Position numbers and translations under genes: made by a program. Below the pieces are notes generated by a model. It was not told where the DNA came from. It searched no databases and was given only the letters and a program-made list of their open reading frames with translations. Below are positions 16,289 through 25,236 of a stretch of DNA of 40,309 nucleotides, piece by piece (positions within the stretch are counted from its first letter, which is position 1; each line of letters opens with the position of its first letter). Origin of the DNA: Fidelibacterota bacterium (GTDB lineage Bacteria; Fidelibacterota; Marinisomatia; SCGC-AAA003-L08; D37C17); NCBI GenBank assembly GCA_030747125.1, contig JASLLI010000005.1, forward strand, positions 1 through 40,309. The letters run 5' to 3'.

Positions 16289-17917
16289 ATGACCCTGAAA
16301 GAAAAAGTTATCGCATTGGAAGACAGAGTAAAGAGATTACAGGAAATTGGTCTCTCTCTTTCAACAGAGGACGATATTAATGTTATCTTTGAGCTTATCA
16401 TGGAGGAAGCAAAAAATATTACCAATGCTGATGGCCGCACCCTGTATATGATCAGCGAAGACGGCAAAAGTATGAAATTTGAAATTATGCGTACTGACTC
16501 CATGAATTTTGCGCAAGGAGGGACTACAGGTGTAGAAATTTCTATTCCACCCATGCCCCTATTCGATAAAGACGGTAATCCGAATCATTCAAGTATTGTA
16601 ACCTATTCTGCAACCACGGGAAAGACGGTAAATGTGAAGGATGCTTACACAGAAGCAGGGTTTGACTTTACCGGCGCAAAAAACTTTGATAAGACTACCG
16701 GATATCGTACAACCTCTGTTTTATCTGTACCACTTAAAAACCATGAAAATGATATTGTTGGTGTGATGCAGCTTATCAATGCCACAGACAAGAAAAGTGG
16801 TAAGGTAGTCACTTTTTCAAGTGACATGCAGCAGCAGATCGAGTCTTTAGCATCTCAGGGAGCAGTGGCTCTTACCAATAAACGCCTGGTGGCAGAGCTG
16901 AAAAACCTTTTTGAATCTTTTATCAAACTCATTGCTACTGCTATAGATAAAAAATCCCCATATACTGGTGGGCATTGTGAACGGGTCCCTGAAATTGCCA
17001 TGATGCTTGCAGAGGCTGTGGAAAATACAAAGACGGGTAAATATGCAGATTTTGCCATGACGGATGAAGAACGGTATGAGCTTTATATAGCCGCCTGGCT
17101 GCACGACTGTGGTAAAGTGGCAACACCTCCTCATGTGGTAGATAAGGGTATGAAGCTGGAAACAATAACAGACAGAATTGAAACGGTGGATACAAGATTT
17201 GAAGTATTAAAAAGAGATGCAGAAATTTCTATGCTGCGGAAACAGATTGAACTAATGAAGGCAGGGGAGACTAATGGAGCCATTTCTGAAACAGAAGATG
17301 AATTTAATAATAATATCGCTCGATTAATTGATGAAAAAGAATTCATCAGAAAAACTAACAGAGGCGGAGAATTCATGGAAGAAGATGACCAAAAGCGAGT
17401 GGCAGATATTGGAAAATATACCTGGGAGTCTGATGGAGAATTAATTCCCTTCCTGGATGAAAAGGAAGTCCGAAATCTCCAAATACCAAAAGGAACATTG
17501 CTGCCTGAGGAGAGGGAAATCATTAATGATCATATTGTTATCACCATTGATATGCTGGAAAAACTCCCTTATCCGAAAAATTTGAAAAATGTACCTGAAT
17601 TTGCAGGCGGGCACCATGAAAAACTGGATGGAACAGGCTATCCAAAGGGATTAAAGGATGAGGATATGAGTACTCAGGCAAAAATTATGGCAATTGCTGA
17701 TATATATGAAGCCCTCACTGCAGCAGACCGCCCTTACAAAGATGGTAAGAAATTATCTATGGCAATGCGTATTATGGGCTTTATGAAAAAGGATTACGAA
17801 ATTGATAAAGACCTTTTTGAAATATTTGTGAAAGAAGGGGTATATAAACAATATGCGGAAAAATATGTAAAACCTGATCAAATAGACCAGGTAGATGAGG
17901 AGGCTGTTCTGAAATGA
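16289..17917 (+). CDS. GAF + HD-GYP phosphodiesterase with large insertion
   Basis: A 542-aa cytoplasmic signalling protein. A short coiled coil (1-25) leads into a GAF sensor domain (about 25-200, ending VGVMQLINATDKKSGKVV). The HD-GYP domain follows: TGGHCERVPEIAMML at about 227, the HD metal dyad in AAWLHDCGK (272-273), and HHEKLDGTGYPKGL (442-455) with MAIADIYEALTAADRPY. HD-GYP proteins usually hydrolyse cyclic di-GMP. About 125 residues (about 285-408), predicted helical and charged, are inserted between the HD and the downstream helices, much more than the usual spacing. The key metal and GYP residues are kept, so activity is likely. GGAG precedes the ATG. It overlaps the next small gene by 4 nt. 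Confidence 0.92.
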   Translation: MTLKEKVIALEDRVKRLQEIGLSLSTEDDINVIFELIMEEAKNITNADGRTLYMISEDGKSMKFEIMRTDSMNFAQGGTTGVEISIPPMPLFDKDGNPNHSSIVTYSATTGKTVNVKDAYTEAGFDFTGAKNFDKTTGYRTTSVLSVPLKNHENDIVGVMQLINATDKKSGKVVTFSSDMQQQIESLASQGAVALTNKRLVAELKNLFESFIKLIATAIDKKSPYTGGHCERVPEIAMMLAEAVENTKTGKYADFAMTDEERYELYIAAWLHDCGKVATPPHVVDKGMKLETITDRIETVDTRFEVLKRDAEISMLRKQIELMKAGETNGAISETEDEFNNNIARLIDEKEFIRKTNRGGEFMEEDDQKRVADIGKYTWESDGELIPFLDEKEVRNLQIPKGTLLPEEREIINDHIVITIDMLEKLPYPKNLKNVPEFAGGHHEKLDGTGYPKGLKDEDMSTQAKIMAIADIYEALTAADRPYKDGKKLSMAMRIMGFMKKDYEIDKDLFEIFVKEGVYKQYAEKYVKPDQIDQVDEEAVLK

Positions 17918-18183
17918 TGGAAAAAACTCTGATGGAAATGAATCGAGCAGAATTAAAAACCCATATTTTTCATCTTCAGGAATTTATTAATGAGGAGCAG
18001 ACAACAGGGAAAGATGTGGATACCATCTTAGATGAAACGGATATTTTTGATGAATTTGAGGCGGTACTGCCTGATGAAGAATTTCCCATATTTGTCATAA
18101 CTGTTCTGAACGGATTTCAGTCCGATGCAATATTAGACACATTATTAGATGCCATTGAGAAATGTAAAAAAGGGAATGGATAA
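17914..18183 (+). CDS. Small acidic protein coupled to the HD-GYP gene
   Basis: An 89-aa soluble acidic protein with no signal peptide or TM segment and no family I recognise. It is predicted mostly helical, with an amphipathic start (MEKTLMEMNRAELKTHIFHLQEFI) and a Leu/Ile-patterned end (ILDTLLDAIEKCKK). Its ATG overlaps the HD-GYP stop (ATGA), so translation is coupled and the two are probably made in fixed proportion. A regulator or adaptor of the HD-GYP enzyme is a reasonable guess but only that. selA follows after 27 nt. Confidence 0.75.
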   Translation: MMEKTLMEMNRAELKTHIFHLQEFINEEQTTGKDVDTILDETDIFDEFEAVLPDEEFPIFVITVLNGFQSDAILDTLLDAIEKCKKGNG

Positions 18184-18210
18184 CATGAATTTTGATTGGA
18201 ATTTAAACAG

Positions 18211-19605
18211 ATGAGTTCAACGGTCAAAGTCCGGGAGGCTTTTAAAGAAATACCCTCAGTAGATGAACTCATTTTGCATTTTCAAAATGATCTGAATAAT
18301 GCTCCCTACCCTCTGTATTTACAGACGATTCGCAATATTTTAGATACTATACGGGAGAATATCCGCAGCTCCCGTCCCATAGAGAATATTCCCGAATACA
18401 CCAGAGAAAAAGTCAGAGCTGCCTTAACAGAGATTTCAAACAGCAATCTACGGCAGGTGGTCAATGGTACGGGTATCATCCTACACACCGGTTTAGGCAG
18501 AGCACCCCTTTCCCGAAAACTCATTGAAAAAGCAATGCAAGAGGTTGGTCCCTATTCAAATCTTGAGTTGGATATTTCTACAGGAAAAAGGGGGGAACGC
18601 AATAGCCATGTTGCAGAACTTCTAAAAAGCCTCACCACTGCAGAAGGGGTAGTGGTGGTGAATAATAATGCAGCTGCAGTCTTGCTTATGCTAAACGCCC
18701 TTGCTGAAGGAAAGGAAGTCCTCATCAGCAGAGGTGAACAGGTTGAAATCGGCGGGTCTTTCCGCATTCCGGATGTGATCAGAAAGTCTGGCTGCAACAT
18801 GGTTGAAGTAGGGACTACCAATAAAACCCATCTGAAGGATTATGAGGAAGCAATCACCTCAGATACTGGCGCTATTCTGGTTGCCCATACAAGTAACTAT
18901 AAAGTCTTGGGCTTCACCAAGTCAGTAGAACTCAGTGAATTATGTGCATTGGCAAAACGGAAAAAAATTCCATTAATCTTAGATTTAGGCAGTGGTGCCA
19001 TCGCAGATTTTAAGAAATTGAACCTGCCATTTGAACCGGTGGTGAAATCTTATATTTCAGCAGGAGTTGATGTTGTCTCTTTTAGTGGGGATAAACTTTT
19101 AGGCGGCCCTCAGGCGGGAATTATCTGTGGTAAAACCAGGTTCATGAAGAAAATTCATAAAAACCCACTTTACAGGGCATTACGGTGTGACAAATTGAAT
19201 TTTGCACTTTTGGAAGGCATTTTAAGATCTTACCATTCTGTAGAGAAATTCACCTCTGCGAATCTCACATTGGAATTATTCCAACGCAATAGAACGGATT
19301 TAATGAAAACAGGTAAAAGGCTTCTAAAATCACTCACGGCAAAAGTGAGAGGTGAATATGAAATTTCACTTGTTGAGACGGAGGTGGAGGCTGGCAGCGG
19401 TTCTCTCCCCTTAGAAAAATTTCCAAGTATCGCTCTTTGTTTCAAAGGGAAATTTAAGGCAACAGAATTATCCCGCAGGTTTCGAAATGCCACCACTCCT
19501 GTATTAGGGTATATCAAGGGAAACAATTTTTACATTGATTTGAAAGCCATTCCCAAAGAACAGGAGAAAATCTTCATTCAATCATTCATGGAAGTGTTGA
19601 AATGA
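18211..19605 (+). CDS. selA: L-seryl-tRNA(Sec) selenium transferase SelA
   Basis: SelA is a PLP enzyme that converts Ser-tRNA(Sec) to Sec-tRNA(Sec) using selenophosphate. The N-terminal part has IPSVDELILHF, then VNGTGIILHTGLGRAPLS, GKRGERNSHV, NNNAAAVLLML, SRGEQVEIGGSFRIPDV, VGTTNKTHL, and the PLP lysine in SFSGDKLLGGPQAG. I choose the ATG at 18211 over the track's TTG at 18196. It gives 464 aa, the usual length, and puts the PLP lysine at residue 295, the same number as in E. coli SelA. It overlaps selB by 4 nt. No selenoprotein or tRNA(Sec) gene was recognised in the window. Confidence 0.96.
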   Translation: MSSTVKVREAFKEIPSVDELILHFQNDLNNAPYPLYLQTIRNILDTIRENIRSSRPIENIPEYTREKVRAALTEISNSNLRQVVNGTGIILHTGLGRAPLSRKLIEKAMQEVGPYSNLELDISTGKRGERNSHVAELLKSLTTAEGVVVVNNNAAAVLLMLNALAEGKEVLISRGEQVEIGGSFRIPDVIRKSGCNMVEVGTTNKTHLKDYEEAITSDTGAILVAHTSNYKVLGFTKSVELSELCALAKRKKIPLILDLGSGAIADFKKLNLPFEPVVKSYISAGVDVVSFSGDKLLGGPQAGIICGKTRFMKKIHKNPLYRALRCDKLNFALLEGILRSYHSVEKFTSANLTLELFQRNRTDLMKTGKRLLKSLTAKVRGEYEISLVETEVEAGSGSLPLEKFPSIALCFKGKFKATELSRRFRNATTPVLGYIKGNNFYIDLKAIPKEQEKIFIQSFMEVLK

Positions 19606-21476
19606 ACCAGACCGTGATAGGATTATCCGGACATATAGACCATGGTAAAACTGCCCTGGTTCAGGCATTGACAGGGGTGAATACGGATAAGCTACAGGAG
19701 GAACAACAGCGGGGAATGACCATTGATATTGGTTTTGCTTTCCTGAATGAAAATACCACTCTCATTGATGTTCCAGGTCATGAAAAATTTGTTAAGAATA
19801 TGATGGCAGGGGTTTCCGGAATTGATGTTGCTCTGTTAGTGGTAGCTGCGGATGATGGGGTAATGCCTCAGACTCGTGAGCACTTCGAAATATTAAACTT
19901 GCTGGATATACCCCTGGGCTTAATCGCCCTTAATAAAGTTGATTTAGCCGACGAGGATTGGCTTGACCTGGTGGAGTTGGATATCACAGAATTGGTGAAA
20001 GGGTCATTCATGGAAGAAGCTCCCATTATCCGAGTCTCAGCAGTGGAAGGTACAGGCGTAGAAAATTTAAAAAGTTCCCTGGTAGAGATATGTTCAAAAG
20101 CCCCTGACAAACTAAATCGAGGGATTTTCCGAATGCATGTTGACAGAGCATTCAGTATGAAAGGTTATGGTACGGTGGTAACGGGAACTGTGAACTCAGG
20201 GGAATTACACAGTGGTGATAGCATAGAAATTTTACCTGGTGAGATTAAATCAAAGGTTCGGGGATTACAATCCCATAGCCGGGAAGTTGAAGAAGTGACA
20301 ATGGGGGACAGGGCAGCCATCAATTTGCAGGGAATTGACAAAGAGCACATTCAACGGGGCAGTCAGATATCAGAACCGGGATATTTACAAGCCATGACCA
20401 ATATGGGGGTGGCATTGCATCTGCTCAGTTCTTCTAAAAAGAGTATTGAACAAAACCAGAGAGTGCGCATCCATTTGGGAACACAGGAAGTCATGGCACG
20501 CATCGCTCTCACAGGTGCAAAATCTCTACAGCCCGGTAACAAAGGTGCCGCCATGTTGCGATTGGAATCTCCCTTAGTGGCTGCCAGGGGTGATAAGTTT
20601 ATCATTCGCAGCTATTCCCCCATCATCACTATTGGCGGGGGAGAAGTATTAGATGTAGTCATTGAAGAAAAATGGAAAGTTGTAAAAAACAAAATTCAGG
20701 ATTTATTTAATCATTCAGATACAGACCAGATACTTCAACTTGTAAGTCAGGAAGGAGCTAAACCCCTGACTGTTGAAAAATTGAAATTTCGGTTGGGAGT
20801 TTCACCCGAGCAAATTGAAGCGTTAATTAAAGGAATTGAGCCTCTGCAATGGGTACACAATAAACACCATAAATGGTTGGTAACCCGGGAGCAATGGCAG
20901 AATCTGAAATCACAAATTCTACTAATTTTGTCAGAATTCCACAAGAGACGACCTTTAGAATCCGGAGCTCAAAAAGAAGAAATTCGTCAACAATTAAAAT
21001 CTGAAGAATCCCTTTTAGAGTTGTTACTACAGGAACTACAGAAAGAGAATAAGGTAGTTCAAAACGGAAAAGTATGGGCCGATTCACAATTTAAACTCAG
21101 TTTGAATAACGAAGATGATTCGCTGCAGACAGATATCCTGAGTATTTTAGATAAGGAGGGGTTTACCTCCTCCAATCTGGCAGAACTGTCAACTAAAACA
21201 GGTCATCCCAAAGACAAGCTATTGCAGGTTCTCAAGGTTGCTGAGCAACAGGGAAAAATTCTACGCCTGGATGGCAATATCATGTTTACGCGACGGAATT
21301 TTCTGACTCTAAAAAGTAAAATTCAGCAGCATTTTATGAACCATAGTGAACTATCCGTCCCCCAGTTTAAAGAGATCGCACAAACCTCTCGTAAATATGC
21401 TGTACCCCTTCTTGAATATTTTGATAAGATGAAAATTACTTTCAGAGCCGGGAATGCAAGGAAGTTGGTTCAATGA
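19602..21476 (+). CDS. selB: Selenocysteine-specific elongation factor SelB
   Basis: SelB is an EF-Tu-like GTPase that brings Sec-tRNA(Sec) to UGA codons marked by a SECIS hairpin. The G domain is clear: GHIDHGKTALVQALTG, RGMTIDIGFAF, DVPGHEKFVKNMMAG, LNKVDLAD. EF-Tu-like domains 2 and 3 follow (MKGYGTVVTGTVNSG). The C-terminal ~250 residues are winged helices that bind SECIS RNA, ending with the KFKEIAQTSRKYAVPLLEYFD-type last helix. Total 624 aa, normal for the bacterial family. Starting inside the selA stop (ATGA), it completes a selAB operon, which means the organism makes selenoproteins. Confidence 0.97.
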   Translation: MNQTVIGLSGHIDHGKTALVQALTGVNTDKLQEEQQRGMTIDIGFAFLNENTTLIDVPGHEKFVKNMMAGVSGIDVALLVVAADDGVMPQTREHFEILNLLDIPLGLIALNKVDLADEDWLDLVELDITELVKGSFMEEAPIIRVSAVEGTGVENLKSSLVEICSKAPDKLNRGIFRMHVDRAFSMKGYGTVVTGTVNSGELHSGDSIEILPGEIKSKVRGLQSHSREVEEVTMGDRAAINLQGIDKEHIQRGSQISEPGYLQAMTNMGVALHLLSSSKKSIEQNQRVRIHLGTQEVMARIALTGAKSLQPGNKGAAMLRLESPLVAARGDKFIIRSYSPIITIGGGEVLDVVIEEKWKVVKNKIQDLFNHSDTDQILQLVSQEGAKPLTVEKLKFRLGVSPEQIEALIKGIEPLQWVHNKHHKWLVTREQWQNLKSQILLILSEFHKRRPLESGAQKEEIRQQLKSEESLLELLLQELQKENKVVQNGKVWADSQFKLSLNNEDDSLQTDILSILDKEGFTSSNLAELSTKTGHPKDKLLQVLKVAEQQGKILRLDGNIMFTRRNFLTLKSKIQQHFMNHSELSVPQFKEIAQTSRKYAVPLLEYFDKMKITFRAGNARKLVQ

Positions 21477-21575
21477 GAATTATGAATGGGAAATTATTAG
21501 TCAAACCCTTTAGGGTAGATAATCTGGTACTGTAAAATTAATGAAATTCTATTACAGACATTTTAATATTACCTC

Positions 21576-21601
21576 CAGCCATGCCATTAATAGTATGGCT
21601 G
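21576..21601. other. Hairpin between selB and mutS
   Basis: The inverted repeat CAGCCAT/ATGGCTG (7 bp) has a 12-nt loop and lies about 30 nt before mutS. No T-run follows directly, so it is a poor intrinsic terminator. It may be a leader structure or chance. The rest of the 155-nt gap holds nothing recognisable, and no tRNA(Sec) fold was found. Confidence 0.35.
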
Positions 21602-21631
21602 TAGCATATCTTTCCTTTTTCGGAGATATAT

Positions 21632-24220
21632 ATGTCTAAGCCCAAAGGTCCCACTCCTGTGATGAAGCAATTTTGGGAAGCGAAGAAAAAGCACCCGGAT
21701 GCTGTCATGTTGTTTAGAATGGGTGACTTCTATGAGACCTTTGAGGAGGATGCAGTTATTACCGCAGAAATATTGGGGATCACCTTGACAAAACGCTCTA
21801 ATGGTGCTGCATCCACAGTGCCATTGGCAGGCTTTCCCTATCATGCCCTTGATCAGCATTTGTATAAATTACTAAAAGCAGGTCACCGCGTAGCGATTTG
21901 TGAACAGATTGAAGACCCGAAACTTGCCAAAGGCATTGTAAAAAGAGAAGTTGTGGAAGTACTATCTCCGGGAACTGCCATTACTGACCGATATTTAGAT
22001 GAAAAAGAAAATAATTATCTCTGTGCTGTAGTTCTTCAGAAAAACCATTGCGGCATTGCTATTTTAGATAATTCAACCGGTGAATTTAAAGCCTGTGAAA
22101 AACCAATTAGTAAGCTGAGTACATTTTTAAGTCAGTTCAATGTTACGGAAATTATCATTGCTGAAGACCAGGAAGCTGATTTGCATATCATATTAAAGGA
22201 GGACAGTGTATTCACCACGAAAATTCCCGACTGGTGCCGCAATTATGATACTGCCTTAGACTCTCTTACGGATCATTTTAAAGTAAATTCCCTGAAAGGA
22301 TTTGGAATTGATACCCTGTCACTTGCCGTTTCTGCAGCCGGGTCTGCTCTTTATTATGTACATCAGAATTTTAAAGGGAAAATAAAACATATTACTTCCC
22401 TGTCTCATCTTCAGGAAAAAGGGGTGATGGGAGTTGATGCCTTTACCTTTCGTAATCTGGAAATATTCAATTCTCTTTCCACGCAGGGAATTCACGGGAC
22501 CCTCATTGGTACTATAGACAATACCATAACTGCATCAGGCAGCAGAATGCTTAAAAGTTGGTTAAGACAACCCCTCAATAACAAAGTTAAACTGAACAAC
22601 AGACTCAATTGTATCACCGAATGTATGGATGCTCTCTTCCCCTTGGCTGAGGTTCGTGAAAAACTAAAGGAAACTTCTGATTTGGAGCGTATCCTTGCCA
22701 GAGTTGCAAATGGAAAAGCTCATCCCAAAGATGTGGTAAATTTGGGAGTTACTCTGTCAATTCTGGCATCCTTTAAAGAGATCATTCCAAATCAATTAAA
22801 ACAGCTTCGCAGAGTATTAAATGAGTTACAGGACTTAAGTGATGCAATCGCTAAAATTCAGGCTCATATCAAGAAAGAACCTCCGGTGAATATTTCAAAA
22901 GGAGGGTATATTCAGGACGGATTATCTGAGGAATTAGATGAACTTCGCAATATGTCAGCTGATGCAAGCCAATGGATGCGGGATATGCAGATTGAAGAGC
23001 AGAAGAAAACAGGAATTTCGAGTTTGAAAGTAGGGTACAACCGGGTTTTTGGATATTATTTGGAAGTTACCAAAACTCATATAGACAAAATTCCCTCACA
23101 TTATATCCGTAAACAAACTCTTACTAATTCTGAGCGGTATTTTACTGAGGACTTAAAAAATTACGAGGAGAAAATTCTCTCAGCTGAAGAAAAGATCATC
23201 GCTCTTGAGGCAAAAATTTTTAATGAGGTGTGCCATGCCGTCATTCAAGAAGGGCATGCAATTCAGATCAATGCGGGAATAATGGCAACCTTGGATATTA
23301 CAGCTGCTCAGGCAGTATTGGCACAGGAAAAAAATTATAACCGCCCGGAGATCAATACTGACTCTCTTATTTCCATAAAAAATGGGAGACATCCTGTAGT
23401 TGAAGATTTACTTCCCATTGGCGAAGACTTCATTCCCAACGATGTAACTTTGGATAATGCTTCCTCTCAAATTGCTATTATCACCGGTCCTAACATGGCA
23501 GGGAAGAGTACTTACCTTCGCCAGATTGGACTCATAACTATCATGGCACAGGCCGGTTTATTTGTCCCGGCGGAGACGGCGGTGATTGGTTTAGTTGATC
23601 AGCTTTTCACCCGTGTTGGTGCCAGTGATAATCTTGCCGGAGGTGAATCCACATTTCTGGTTGAAATGAACGAAACTGCTAATATTTTAAATAATGCCAC
23701 CAGACAGAGTTTAATTCTGTTAGATGAAATAGGCAGAGGTACCTCCACCTATGATGGACTCTCCATCGCCTGGGCAGTAACCGAATATCTTCACAGTCAT
23801 AAGGATGTTCAGGCAAAGACTATTTTTGCAACCCATTATCATGAATTAGTTGATCTGGCAGAAAAACTTCCCAGAGCAGTAAATTTGAATGTGGCGGTAA
23901 AAGAGTTTGGTGATAAAATTATATTTTTGAAAAAGATAATTCCGGGAGGTGCAGATAAAAGTTATGGGGTGCATGTGGCTGAGATGGCAGGTCTTCCCGG
24001 AACGGTAATACAAAGAGCAAAAAAGTTGTTACAGGAACATAGCTGTGGTGAAAAGGAATATTTACCTCAGGCTGAATTGGATCTTCAACCTCAATTAGAT
24101 ATTTTTTCAGAAAAAGAAAAAGCATTGCAGGATGAACTCAGCACCATAAATGTAGATGAATTAACTCCCATTGAGGCGTTGTCTAAAATAGATGAATTAA
24201 AGAAAAAACATGGATTATAA
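21632..24220 (+). CDS. mutS: DNA mismatch repair protein MutS
   Basis: MutS1 type, 862 aa, which recognises mismatches and recruits MutL. The mismatch-binding Phe-x-Glu motif is present near the N-terminus (MLFRMGDFYETFEEDA). The ATPase domain has GPNMAGKSTYLRQIG (Walker A), FTRVGASDNLAGGESTFLVEM, ILLDEIGRGTSTYDGLS (Walker B) and TIFATHYHELVDLA. CGGAG precedes the ATG at good spacing. The C-terminus overlaps the following outer-membrane protein gene by 11 nt. Confidence 0.98.
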   Translation: MSKPKGPTPVMKQFWEAKKKHPDAVMLFRMGDFYETFEEDAVITAEILGITLTKRSNGAASTVPLAGFPYHALDQHLYKLLKAGHRVAICEQIEDPKLAKGIVKREVVEVLSPGTAITDRYLDEKENNYLCAVVLQKNHCGIAILDNSTGEFKACEKPISKLSTFLSQFNVTEIIIAEDQEADLHIILKEDSVFTTKIPDWCRNYDTALDSLTDHFKVNSLKGFGIDTLSLAVSAAGSALYYVHQNFKGKIKHITSLSHLQEKGVMGVDAFTFRNLEIFNSLSTQGIHGTLIGTIDNTITASGSRMLKSWLRQPLNNKVKLNNRLNCITECMDALFPLAEVREKLKETSDLERILARVANGKAHPKDVVNLGVTLSILASFKEIIPNQLKQLRRVLNELQDLSDAIAKIQAHIKKEPPVNISKGGYIQDGLSEELDELRNMSADASQWMRDMQIEEQKKTGISSLKVGYNRVFGYYLEVTKTHIDKIPSHYIRKQTLTNSERYFTEDLKNYEEKILSAEEKIIALEAKIFNEVCHAVIQEGHAIQINAGIMATLDITAAQAVLAQEKNYNRPEINTDSLISIKNGRHPVVEDLLPIGEDFIPNDVTLDNASSQIAIITGPNMAGKSTYLRQIGLITIMAQAGLFVPAETAVIGLVDQLFTRVGASDNLAGGESTFLVEMNETANILNNATRQSLILLDEIGRGTSTYDGLSIAWAVTEYLHSHKDVQAKTIFATHYHELVDLAEKLPRAVNLNVAVKEFGDKIIFLKKIIPGGADKSYGVHVAEMAGLPGTVIQRAKKLLQEHSCGEKEYLPQAELDLQPQLDIFSEKEKALQDELSTINVDELTPIEALSKIDELKKKHGL

Positions 24221-25151
24221 ACGATTCATTTTCATCAGTGCATTTTTGTTGACGCAGGTATTTTCCTATTCAATTGACGGAGGATTTTTTACTCAGGCAC
24301 AAGGGGCAAAATCTGCAGCTTTAGGGGGATCCGGGATGTTCACTGAGGATGGGGGTAATCCTCAACTTTTACTAACTATGGATAATCCCACTATCGGTTT
24401 TGGAATTGGAAACATATATTCCGGGTTGGTAAAAGGAAATTATTTTTCATCCACGCTGCACATGAATGATATACCACTCTATATTGGCGTCTTTACCCGA
24501 AAAGTCAGTGGAATTCCAGATACCCGTAATGCCTGGCAGGATGATGGTAATACAATTCCTGAACCGGGTGAAATAAATTATTTCAAAATAACTACTATTC
24601 AACAGCAGGAAATTGGTGTAAAAATTGCCAGTGCACAATCATGGAAACAGATTTATTTTAGTACCATGTTAAAACCACATTATCAAGTTCTTGCTGAAAA
24701 TTCACGCTTTGGAATGGGGGTTGATATAAACGCCTCCTATGAAATTACCAGGGGAGTTACCATCGCAGGAAAATTAGAAAATGCCCTTGGAATGTACACA
24801 TGGAATACAGGCAGCATTGAAAAAAATCTGCCACGGTTAAAAATGGGCGGTGTCATGCAATACAACTCAATTCAAGCAGGGGGAGAGTTAGGGAAAGAAA
24901 TAAGGCAAGGTAGTGAACTCTTGTATACTCTAGGAGGTGAAATATTATTGCAAACTAATGTGTTTATTCGAGTTGGAAAATCAAATAATTCTAAAGTGAC
25001 AGCAGGTGTGGGTATCAAATTCCCCTATTTACAATTAGACTATGCCTTTGTTCAACCTGCTGAGGAATTACCTTTCAAGGCGACCCAATTTTTTACTCTG
25101 TCATTTTTTACTAAGGAATTACACCGTTTTAAGGGTAAAATAACGCCTTAA
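24210..25151 (+). CDS. PorV/PorQ-like outer-membrane beta-barrel protein
   Basis: A 313-aa secreted protein with a signal peptide (RFIFISAFLLTQVFSYS). It then shows GAKSAALGGSGMF, the N-terminal pattern typical of PorV/PorQ-family outer-membrane proteins (usual form GARxxALGGA). The rest alternates short amphipathic strands with turns, consistent with a FadL-like barrel, and ends in a strand with FFTLSFFT. In type IX secretion PorV shuttles cargo to the attachment complex and PorQ assists it. Whether this one does so, or is another member of this large family, cannot be told. The start lies inside the end of mutS (11-nt overlap), so it is translated from the mutS message. Confidence 0.65.
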   Translation: MDYKRFIFISAFLLTQVFSYSIDGGFFTQAQGAKSAALGGSGMFTEDGGNPQLLLTMDNPTIGFGIGNIYSGLVKGNYFSSTLHMNDIPLYIGVFTRKVSGIPDTRNAWQDDGNTIPEPGEINYFKITTIQQQEIGVKIASAQSWKQIYFSTMLKPHYQVLAENSRFGMGVDINASYEITRGVTIAGKLENALGMYTWNTGSIEKNLPRLKMGGVMQYNSIQAGGELGKEIRQGSELLYTLGGEILLQTNVFIRVGKSNNSKVTAGVGIKFPYLQLDYAFVQPAEELPFKATQFFTLSFFTKELHRFKGKITP

Positions 25152-25236
25152 GATCTTTGAGTTTACAATTAAAAAGCTGTAGTATATAAATCTTGGATTT
25201 TCGAGGATTGACATTCCAACTCAGGGGAGGATGCAT

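Noticed and set aside
25208-25213. TTGACA as a -35 box before yicC
   Set aside because: The yicC ribosome site and start follow within 30 nt, leaving no room for a -10 box and transcript start.
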